NCBI GenBank assembly: GCA_052143655.1
Contig: JBKQSL010000063.1
Location: 1-7,865, forward strand
Direction: 5' to 3'
DNA: 7,865 nucleotides
Source: CAVSUR01 sp052143655
GTDB taxonomy: Bacteria; Actinomycetota; Actinomycetes; Streptosporangiales; Streptosporangiaceae
The notes under the pieces were generated by a model, which worked only from the letters and a program-made list of their open reading frames with translations, made no database searches and was not told the DNA's origin. Shown here piece by piece: positions 1 to 5,059 of this stretch. The stretch's first letter is position 1. Every line of letters starts with the position of its first letter. The position numbers and the translations under genes are program-made.

Positions 1-582
1 GCGAGCCGCGCGATCGCCATGGTGGCGATGGCGAGCGCGCAGGACCGCCGGATCTCGACCTACTCCAAGGGGATGCGGCAGCGGATCAAGGTGGCGGCCG
101 CCCTGGTCCACGACCCCGAGGTGATCGTGCTGGACGAGCCGTTCAACGGGATGGACCCGCGGCAGCGGCTGCAGATGATGGACCTGCTGGAGCAGATGGC
201 CGGGCAGGGCCGGGTGATCGTGTTCAGCTCGCACATCCTGGAGGAAGTCGAGCGGATGTCAGGCATCATCCAGGTCATCGTCGGCGGCCGGCTGGCCGCC
301 TCCGGGGACTTCCGGGCGATCCGGCGGCTGATGACCAGCCGCCCGCATGTCTTCCTGGTGCGGTCATCCGACGACCGCATGCTCGGTGCCGCGCTGATCG
401 GCCGCCCGGCGGTGACCGGGGTGGAGCTGACCCCGCGCGGCCTGCAGGTGCGGGCGTCCGACTACGGCACCTTCAGCCGGGAACTCGCCGGGCTGACCCG
501 GCAGCAGGGCATCCGGCTGCGGGAGGACCTGCCGGCCGATGAGTCCCTGGAAAGCGTGTTCGCCTACCTGATCGCCTCATGA
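1..582 (+). CDS. ABC transporter ATP-binding protein, 3' part (5' end outside window)
   Basis: This is the C-terminal portion of an ABC ATPase that would energise the membrane permease encoded just downstream. The frame is open from base 1, so the ATG at 19 is internal and the Walker A (P-loop) half lies outside the window. Visible motifs in order are the signature loop YSKGMRQR (nt 61-84, replacing LSGGQ), Walker B VIVLDEP (121-141), the D-loop region NGMDP, and the switch histidine in SSHIL (223-240). About 100 further residues form the C-terminal extension common in ABC-2 exporters. The YSKGMRQR form is typical of the CcmA/NatA-like ATPases paired with ABC-2 permeases. The stop at 580-582 overlaps an ATG (ATGA), suggesting coupling to downstream translation. 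The substrate cannot be told. Family assignment is firm; export rather than import is inferred from the permease type. Confidence 0.93.
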   Translation, partial: ASRAIAMVAMASAQDRRISTYSKGMRQRIKVAAALVHDPEVIVLDEPFNGMDPRQRLQMMDLLEQMAGQGRVIVFSSHILEEVERMSGIIQVIVGGRLAASGDFRAIRRLMTSRPHVFLVRSSDDRMLGAALIGRPAVTGVELTPRGLQVRASDYGTFSRELAGLTRQQGIRLREDLPADESLESVFAYLIAS

Positions 583-635
583 CCGGCCGCAGCCCGATGA
601 CACTGGCGGACCGGATAACGCGGAGGGCCCGATGA
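579..635 (+). other. Minimal ORF bridging ATPase and permease (18 codons)
   Basis: A short frame starts at ATG 579, whose last two bases plus the next base form the ATPase stop (ATGA). It ends at TGA 633-635, which overlaps the permease ATG at 632 in the same way. It encodes an 18-residue Arg-rich peptide (MTGRSPMTLADRITRRAR). It could be a translational-coupling relay, or a remnant of the permease N-terminus put out of frame. Chance is also quite possible at this length. No function is claimed. Confidence 0.2.
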
Positions 636-1163
636 ACCAGCGAAGGAGACAGCAGCTGGCGGTCGGCCGGGTCGTCGCCGGGCTGACCGCCCGCGCCACG
701 ATGGGGCGCAGGCGGGCCCTGCTGTTCATGATCGCGCCACTGATCCTGATCGGGGTCAGCGTCCTGCTGAAGCTGACCGCCCGCAGCCCGGTGTGGCCGC
801 CGGAATTCCTCGGCACCTTCGGCCTGGCCGTCGTGCTGCCGCTGACCGCGCTGATCATCGGCACCAGCGTGCTCGGGGCCGTTCGTCATGCTCTCGGTCG
901 TGACCACCCGGGCGATCGCCGTCGGGCTGCTGTACCTGCTGGTCTGGGAGGGGCTGCTCGGCAACCTGGTCGGCGGCGTCCGGCTGCTGTCGGTGGGGCA
1001 GTACGCGCTGGGCATCGCCAACGCGATCGCGCGCAACCCGGACCTGCACGCCCACCTCACCCTGGGCACCGCGGCCGGCCTGGGCGCCGTCGTGACGGTC
1101 GCCGCACTGGCCGTCGGCAGCCGCCGACTCGCGTCGTTCTCGCTCAAGGGCGATGCGGTGTGA
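632..1163 (+). pseudogene. ABC-2 type permease, internally deleted and frameshifted
   Basis: The membrane subunit partner of the upstream ATPase, apparently broken. It starts at ATG 632 behind GGAGGG (622-627). The first about 80 residues are a normal permease N-terminus: a basic start, a hydrophobic helix (ALLFMIAPLILIGVSVLL) and a second one ending ALIIGTSVLG near nt 877. From about nt 879 homology-like sequence resumes in a different frame: FVMLSVVTTRAIAVGL, then LLYLLVWEGLLGNLV, then RLLSVGQYALGIANAI, ending at TGA 1161-1163. In intact relatives the motif after GTSVLG is an acidic E-D-G-T loop followed by about 80-100 residues with two or more helices; these are absent here. The original frame runs on to 1180 as Arg/Pro-rich nonsense. 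The likely cause is a deletion of some 250-300 bp with a frame change, or a sequencing/assembly error. An independent downstream product from ATG 888 is possible but unlikely to be functional. Confidence 0.75.
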
Positions 1164-1184
1164 CCGGGGCGGCAGCGTGACGAC

Positions 1185-1202
1185 GGCCGGCCTCAGCCGG
1201 CC
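1185..1202. terminator. Hairpin at convergent permease / HhH-GPD gene ends
   Basis: A perfect 7-bp stem, GGCCGGC (1185-1191) and GCCGGCC (1196-1202), with a CTCA loop. It overlaps the stop codon of the minus-strand gene (1193-1195) and lies 22 nt after the permease stop. No T-run follows on either strand, so it would be a non-canonical terminator of the kind often proposed in high-GC actinomycetes. Confidence 0.4.
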
Positions 1203-1762
1203 CTGACGGCTGCTTTCTGCTGCTTCTTGTGGGCGCGGACCGCGGCGAGCGAGGCGTCGTCGGTGATGTCGGCAACGGAGTAGTGCGCACCCTGGTCGCC
1301 GAAGTGCCCAGCGGCCTCGCGCCATCCCGGCGGCCGGATGCCCAGCTGCTTGCCGAGCAGGGCCATGGTGATCTGGGCCTTGTAGGCGCCGAAGCCCGGC
1401 AGCTCGGCGAGCCGGCCGCGCAGCTGCGCTCCGTCGGCCGCGCCGGTCCAGACCGCGGCCGCGTCGCCGTCGTACCGGTCGGCGATCACCCTGGCCAGCT
1501 CCTGAGCCCGGGCAGCCATCGCGCGCGGGAACCGGTGCAGCGCCGGCCGCTGCGCGAACACGGCGGCCAGCGCCTCGGGGTCGTAGCAGGCCAGCTCATC
1601 CGCCGTCGGCTCGTGCCCGAGCCGCAGCACGAGCTGGTACGGCGAGCTGAACGCCTTCTCCAGCGGGACCTGCTGGTCCAGCAGCAGCGCCAGCAGCAGC
1701 GCCAGCGGGTTACGGGACAGCAGGTCGTTGGCCTCGGCCTCGATCGGCAGGGACAGCGTCAT
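1193..1762 (-). CDS. HhH-GPD-type base-excision DNA repair protein
   Basis: A small (189 aa) member of the helix-hairpin-helix GPD superfamily, whose characterised members flip out and excise damaged bases. The start is ATG at 1762-1760 because GAGGAG sits just upstream. An ATG 30 nt further upstream would place that ribosome site inside the gene. Residues 22-33 carry LLLALLLDQQVP, the equivalent of the L-x-x-Q helix of endonuclease III. LPGFGAYKA at 121-129 is the helix-hairpin-helix that grips the DNA backbone, followed by ALLGKQLGIRPPGW. The C-terminus is Lys-rich (AHKKQQKAAVRAG). There is no 4-Cys iron-sulphur motif. The catalytic Asp, expected about 18 residues after the hairpin in Nth, falls on Pro, so either chemistry or role differs. 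The protein resembles a compact family widespread in actinobacteria and lacking an assigned substrate. It is a single gene, convergent with the permease. Confidence 0.85.
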   Translation of the reverse strand: MTLSLPIEAEANDLLSRNPLALLLALLLDQQVPLEKAFSSPYQLVLRLGHEPTADELACYDPEALAAVFAQRPALHRFPRAMAARAQELARVIADRYDGDAAAVWTGAADGAQLRGRLAELPGFGAYKAQITMALLGKQLGIRPPGWREAAGHFGDQGAHYSVADITDDASLAAVRAHKKQQKAAVRAG

Positions 1763-1799
1763 GGGCTCCTCCGGTGTCGCACGGCCCATCATCGCGTAT

Positions 1800-1828
1800 C
1801 GGCGCCTGCGCCCCGGCGGGGGGCGCCG
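1800..1828. repeat. GC inverted repeat in the 1763-1966 intergenic region
   Basis: Two mutually exclusive stems are possible: CGGCGCC (1800-1806) with GGCGCCG (1822-1828), or GCGCCCC (1808-1814) with GGGGCGC (1820-1826). It lies 38 nt upstream of the HhH-GPD gene start on its 5' side, so it could be a leader structure. In sequence this GC-rich it may equally be fortuitous. Confidence 0.25.
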
Positions 1829-1861
1829 GACCTGCGCATGCCGTGCTCCGGCCCGGCCGGC

Positions 1862-1896
1862 GGAACGTCTGCGGGTGCTCCGGCGTTACAGTAACG
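1862..1896 (+). promoter_or_regulatory. Candidate ECF-sigma promoter with overlapping 13-bp palindrome
   Basis: GGAAC (1862-1866) is followed after 18 nt by GTT (1885-1887), or after 17 nt by CGTT. This is the general pattern of ECF sigma promoters, including the SigH/SigR class (GGAA-N18-GTT). The -10 element is the left arm of a palindrome CGTTAC-A-GTAACG (1884-1896) that could be an operator. Transcription would start near 1895 and give a leader of about 70 nt before the membrane-protein gene. The match rests on few bases and is a prediction only. Confidence 0.35.
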
Positions 1897-1966
1897 GGCG
1901 GCCGGGCGGTCTCCTGACCCCCGCCGCGACAGCGGGGAGCGCATGCCCCCCCGAAGGGAGTCCGAA

Positions 1967-2158
1967 ATGGCGCCTCACGTCAAGTACGGCATCGCTGGTG
2001 TCATCCTCGGCCTCGTCCTGCTCTGGATCAGCCCGTGGCTGGGCCTGGCCGTCATCGCCCTGGCCATCGCGATCCCGGTGATCGCCTGGCGGATGCTCGA
2101 CCCATCCCAGCGCAGGCGGCTCAAGGGCATCCGCAGCCGCAAGGGCATCGGCAGCTGA
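1967..2158 (+). CDS. Small two-helix membrane protein, unknown function
   Basis: A 63-residue protein. The start is ATG 1967 because AAGGGAG (1954-1960) stands six bases upstream; the in-frame ATG at 1943 would put that site inside the gene. Residues about 7-22 (from YGIAGVILGLVLLW) and 24-41 (from WLGLAVIALAIAIPVIAW) are hydrophobic helices separated by a Pro-containing turn, so a hairpin in the cytoplasmic membrane is likely. The tail, residues 44-63, is strongly basic (DPSQRRRLKGIRSRKG), probably cytoplasmic by the positive-inside rule and able to touch nucleic acid or acidic lipid. I do not recognise a named family. Similar short proteins occur in actinomycetes as hypothetical membrane proteins. 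It stands alone, convergent with citrate synthase, and a candidate stress-type promoter precedes it. It is real by codon bias, ribosome site and composition. Confidence 0.72.
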   Translation: MAPHVKYGIAGVILGLVLLWISPWLGLAVIALAIAIPVIAWRMLDPSQRRRLKGIRSRKGIGS

Positions 2159-2198
2159 GGCCGGGCTGCGCCGGCGTTACCGCATTCCCGCCGTAGAA

Positions 2199-2228
2199 CC
2201 GGGCCGGACGGCTGAGCCTCCGGCCCGG
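2199..2228. terminator. Strong bidirectional hairpin between the small membrane gene and citrate synthase
   Basis: A perfect 10-bp stem, CCGGGCCGGA (2199-2208) with TCCGGCCCGG (2219-2228). The 10-nt loop contains a further GGC/GCC mini-stem. It lies 40 nt after the + strand stop at 2158 and 7 nt after the - strand stop at 2236, so it can serve both convergent genes. There is no long T-run, although the - strand continues TTCTAC. Confidence 0.65.
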
Positions 2229-2235
2229 CCGGCGG

Positions 2236-3540
2236 TCAGCGGAACGCGATGGGCACGTACTGGCGCTCGGCGGGGCCGGTGTAGATCTGCCGGGGCCGGC
2301 CGATCTTGGTGTCCGGATCGCCGATCATCTCGCGCCACTGGGCGATCCAGCCGGGCAGCCGGCCCAGGGCGAACAGGACCGTGAACATGTTGGTGGGGAA
2401 GCCCATGGCCCGGTACAGCAGCCCGGTGTAGAAGTCCACGTTCGGGTACAGGTTGCGGCTGACGAAGTAGTCGTCCGACAGTGCGCACGCCTCGAGTTCC
2501 ATGGCGATGTCGAGCAGGTCGTCGTGCCCGCTCGTCGCGGAGATGACCTGGTCGGCGGTCTTCTTGATGATCGCGGCCCGCGGGTCGTAGTTGTGATACA
2601 CGGCGTGGCCGAACCCCATCAGCCGGGCGCCCTTTTCCTTCGCCTTGACCCGGTCGACGAACCTGCGGACGTTCCCGCCGTCGGCCCTGATGTCCTCGAG
2701 CATGTGCATCACCGCCGAGTTGGCGCCGCCGTGCAGCGGGCCGATCAGCGCGTTGATTCCCGCGGCCACGGAGACGAACAGGTCCGCCCGGGCCGATCCC
2801 ACCAGCCGCACGGTGGACGCCGAGCAGTTCTGCTCATGGTCGCCGTGCAGCACGAACAGCATGTCCAGCGCCTGGGCGATGGCCGGGTCGACCTGGTAGG
2901 CCCGGCCCGGCTGGCTGAACATCGTCTGCAGGAAGTTCTCCACCATCCCCAGTGCCGGGTCCGGGTCCGGGCAGGGCCGGTTCAGCGACTTGTTGTAGAA
3001 GTACGCCGCCATCGTCGGCATCTGCGCCAGCAGCGCGACCGTGACCTCCTCGACCTGGCCGGGGTCCAGCGGGTCGAGCGAGTCCTGGTAGTAGGCCGAC
3101 AGGGCGGTGACCGCGGCGGACAGCACGGTCATCGGATGCGCGTCCGCCCGGAAGCCGTCGAACAGCCGGAGGTACCCGGCCGGCAGCGCGGCGTGGCTGC
3201 GCATCTGGTGCTCGAAGTGCCCGAGCTGATCGGCGGTCGGCAGCCCGCCGTGGATGAGCAGGTACGACACCTCCAGGAAGGTCGAGTGCTCGGCGAGCTG
3301 CTCGATCGGGTAACCGCGGTACCGCAGCACGCCCACGTCGCCGTCGATGTAGGTGATCTCAGACCTGCAGGCGCCGGTGTTGCGGAAGCCCGGATCGTAA
3401 GTGATCACGCCCGCCGTGGAGAGCAGCTTGCTGATGTCCACGCCCGGCGAGCCCGCGGTCGCATGTACCGAGGGCAGAGAGACGGCCGTCCCCGCCGCGG
3501 TGCGCAGCTGGGCGGTGCCGTCGGAGCCGGTGTCCGTCAT
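2236..3540 (-). CDS. gltA: Citrate synthase, type II (hexameric GltA type)
   Basis: Condenses oxaloacetate with acetyl-CoA to citrate and CoA, the entry step of the TCA cycle, in the cytoplasm. It is 434 aa, close to the usual type II length of about 430. The start is ATG at 3540-3538 with a perfect AGGAGG five bases upstream; the frame is open further but has no such signal. Early conserved blocks are GYPIEQLAEHSTFLEVSYLL (76-95) and HGDHEQNCSASTVRL (232-246). Catalytic residues are visible: His270 in GPLHGGAN, His312 in MGFGHAVYHNYDPRA and Asp369 in NVDFYTG. Substrate arginines are Arg321 (DPR), Arg394 (GRLPGW) and Arg417 (PRQIYTG). The residue after His312 is Ala where E. coli-type enzymes usually have Arg; other citrate synthases also have Ala there. 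The C-terminus is complete. It is transcribed divergently from an HTH-citrate synthase fusion, with probable shared control in 3541-3741. Confidence 0.96.
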   Translation of the reverse strand: MTDTGSDGTAQLRTAAGTAVSLPSVHATAGSPGVDISKLLSTAGVITYDPGFRNTGACRSEITYIDGDVGVLRYRGYPIEQLAEHSTFLEVSYLLIHGGLPTADQLGHFEHQMRSHAALPAGYLRLFDGFRADAHPMTVLSAAVTALSAYYQDSLDPLDPGQVEEVTVALLAQMPTMAAYFYNKSLNRPCPDPDPALGMVENFLQTMFSQPGRAYQVDPAIAQALDMLFVLHGDHEQNCSASTVRLVGSARADLFVSVAAGINALIGPLHGGANSAVMHMLEDIRADGGNVRRFVDRVKAKEKGARLMGFGHAVYHNYDPRAAIIKKTADQVISATSGHDDLLDIAMELEACALSDDYFVSRNLYPNVDFYTGLLYRAMGFPTNMFTVLFALGRLPGWIAQWREMIGDPDTKIGRPRQIYTGPAERQYVPIAFR

Positions 3541-3585
3541 GTCGGCCTCCTCGCGGGTGCGGCCAGGCGATACCCAGCCGGTTCC

Positions 3586-3616
3586 ATTATCAGTCGGCCA
3601 GGTGCACAATAGTCAA
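3586..3616 (-). promoter_or_regulatory. Citrate synthase promoter candidate with 19-nt spacer
   Basis: Reading toward citrate synthase, TTGACT (3616-3611) matches the -35 consensus in five of six bases and GATAAT (3591-3586) matches the -10 in five of six. They are separated by 19 nt rather than 17. Over-long spacers of 19-20 nt are the known hallmark of promoters activated by MerR-type regulators, which twist the DNA to realign the elements. A start near 3579 would leave a leader of about 40 nt with AGGAGG. The -35 overlaps the left arm of the dyad at 3614-3637. The elements stand out from a very GC-rich background. Confidence 0.5.
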
Positions 3617-3637
3617 TGTTGATTAAGATCAATATTG
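3614..3637. promoter_or_regulatory. 24-bp dyad, likely operator in the divergent region
   Basis: CAATGTTGAT and ATCAATATTG are inverted repeats with 10-bp arms, one mismatch (G against A at the fifth base) and a TAAG centre. It is the most AT-rich stretch of the whole window and overlaps the -35 of the citrate synthase promoter. TAAGAT (3624-3629) at its centre could be a -10 for the opposite direction, though no good -35 stands before it. Its size and placement fit a dimeric HTH protein, and the obvious candidate is the fusion protein encoded from 3742. The binding partner is inferred. Confidence 0.55.
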
Positions 3638-3679
3638 CAGAACGCAGTGTCGCCGCTTTACAGCAGTACGCCACCGCGG

Positions 3680-3716
3680 CTGAGGGCCGCCGGACTGAGG
3701 GCCGCCGGACTGAGGA
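3680..3716 (+). repeat. 15-bp tandem repeat, about 2.5 copies, in the HTH-citrate synthase leader
   Basis: The unit CTGAGGGCCGCCGGA occurs at 3680-3694 and again, identical, at 3695-3709, followed by a partial CTGAGGA (3710-3716). It ends about 10 nt before the GA-rich ribosome site of the gene at 3742. It could bind a protein, form alternative leader structures or simply be a slippage tract. If translation began far upstream it would read as GRRTE repeats, which I consider unlikely. Confidence 0.7.
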
Positions 3717-3741
3717 ATCTGCCGGAGGGAGGCGAGGCCGC

Positions 3742-4977
3742 ATGACGACCTGGATCGGGGCTGCGGAGGCGGCCCAGCGCCTCGGCATCAAGCAGGCCAG
3801 TCTCTACTCCTATGTCAGCCGCGGCGTGCTGATCCGGCGCCGCGACCGTGACGGGCGGGGCAGCCTGTTCGACGCCACCGAGATCGAGGGCCTGGCCCGG
3901 CGGGGACGCCCGCGCCGGGCGCCGGGCAGTGCCGAGATCGTGATCGAGTCGGCGCTCACCGAGATCAGCGACGACCGGCTGCGCTACCGCGGCGAGGATG
4001 CGATCGCGCTGGCGGCCGACCGCTCCCTGGAGGAGGTGGCTGAGCTGCTGTGGACCGGCACGCTCGGCCAGTCCCCGCCGGCCGAGGGCTGGCAGGCCAC
4101 CGCGCAGGCGCTGGCCGCGGCCCGGGCGGCTCAGGCGGCGCTGCCGACCGCCACCTTCGCGCTGGAGCGGCTGCAGGTCATCGTGCCCGCGATGGCGGCC
4201 ACCGACCCGCTGCGGCTGCACCTGGACCGGCCGGCGGTGATGGCCGCCGCCCGCGCCATGATCGCCGGCATGGTCGGCAGCCTGCCGTCTGCCTCGCGCG
4301 GGCCCGCGCGGCCGGCGGCGGCCGGGGGCTGCCGGGGCACGATCGCCGAGCGGCTGGCGACCCGGCTCAGCCCGCGGCCGCTGAGCTCCGCGCTGACCAG
4401 CGCGCTGCGCAGCGCCCTGGTCCTGCTGGTCGACCACGAGCTGGCCGCCTCCACCCTGGCCGCCCGGGTGGCGGCATCGGTGCGGGCCGACCCGTACGCG
4501 GTCGTGGCTACCGGCCTGGGCGCCGTGAGCGGCGCGCTGCACGGCGGCGCGTCGCTCGGCGCGGAGATGATGCTGGCATCCGCCGCCGGTCCCGGCGACG
4601 CGCCGCGGGTCGTCGGCGACCTGCTGCGCCGCGGCGAGAAGATCCCCGGCTTCGGCCACTTCGTGTACCGGTCCGGGGATCCCCGCGCGGTCCTGCTGCT
4701 GACCCTCCTCGCCCGCGCCGCCCCCCGGTCGCCCCGGCTGGCCATCGCCCAGGCCGTCGCCGCCGAGGCGCGTCGCCGGGCCCTGCCCGAGCCGAACATC
4801 GACTTCGCCCTCGCCGTGCTGGCCGGCGTGGCCGGCATGATCCCCGGCGCGTCCGAGGCCGTGTTCGCGGTGGCCAGGACGGCGGGGTGGCTGGCGCACG
4901 CGATGGAGGAGTACGCCGCCGACGCCCCGATCCGGCCGCGGGGAATCTACACCGGGCCGCCTGCCGTACCGGGCTGA
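3742..4977 (+). CDS. HTH-domain citrate synthase fusion (putative metabolite-sensing regulator or enzyme)
   Basis: A 411-aa protein joining a MerR/excisionase-like helix-turn-helix to a citrate synthase fold. The start is ATG 3742 behind GGAGGGAGGCGAGG; the frame is open back to 3616, but that ATG lies inside the dyad without a ribosome site. Residues 1-55 (TWIGAAEAAQRLGIKQASLY, then SYVSRGVL and an Arg-rich wing) form the DNA-binding part, followed by a basic linker (RRGRPRRAPG). From about 66 the citrate synthase domain is shorter at its N-terminus than GltA and has a low-complexity insertion (about 183-198). The catalytic set is kept: His267 (GALHGGA), His306 (PGFGHFVY), Asp354 (PNIDF), plus Arg315 (DPR), Arg379 (ARTAGW) and Arg400 near IYTG. 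So it may bind or even turn over oxaloacetate and acetyl-CoA while controlling DNA. Such fusions recur in actinobacteria. A regulatory role on the divergent gltA is inferred from the dyad between them. A plain second citrate or methylcitrate synthase is the alternative. Confidence 0.88.
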   Translation: MTTWIGAAEAAQRLGIKQASLYSYVSRGVLIRRRDRDGRGSLFDATEIEGLARRGRPRRAPGSAEIVIESALTEISDDRLRYRGEDAIALAADRSLEEVAELLWTGTLGQSPPAEGWQATAQALAAARAAQAALPTATFALERLQVIVPAMAATDPLRLHLDRPAVMAAARAMIAGMVGSLPSASRGPARPAAAGGCRGTIAERLATRLSPRPLSSALTSALRSALVLLVDHELAASTLAARVAASVRADPYAVVATGLGAVSGALHGGASLGAEMMLASAAGPGDAPRVVGDLLRRGEKIPGFGHFVYRSGDPRAVLLLTLLARAAPRSPRLAIAQAVAAEARRRALPEPNIDFALAVLAGVAGMIPGASEAVFAVARTAGWLAHAMEEYAADAPIRPRGIYTGPPAVPG

Positions 4978-5059
4978 CCTGGCCGGGTGCGTCCTGTTCT
5001 GCCCCGCCGCCCGGGTGTAAGGTCCAGCCACCAGTCGATCGGGAAGGGAACGGGTCGCG

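Noticed and set aside
3541..3609. N-terminal extension of gltA upstream of 3540
   Set aside because: A perfect AGGAGG lies inside the extension, five bases before ATG 3540, and the extension would run through the predicted promoter.
2524..3612. + strand open frame (362 codons) opposite gltA
   Set aside because: Antisense shadow rich in Arg/Val/His with no recognisable domain; gltA is unmistakable on the other strand.
3616..3741. N-terminal extension of the HTH-citrate synthase from ATG 3616
   Set aside because: That ATG lies inside the dyad and lacks a ribosome site, and the extension consists largely of repeat-encoded Arg-rich sequence. ATG 3742 has a strong GA-rich site and begins the HTH directly.
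4995..5023. Possible promoter for the MBL-rhodanese gene (TGTTCT, 17 nt, TAAGGT)
   Set aside because: The -10 is acceptable but the -35 is poor. The 82-nt gap could equally be internal to an operon, so it is too weak to list as a feature.
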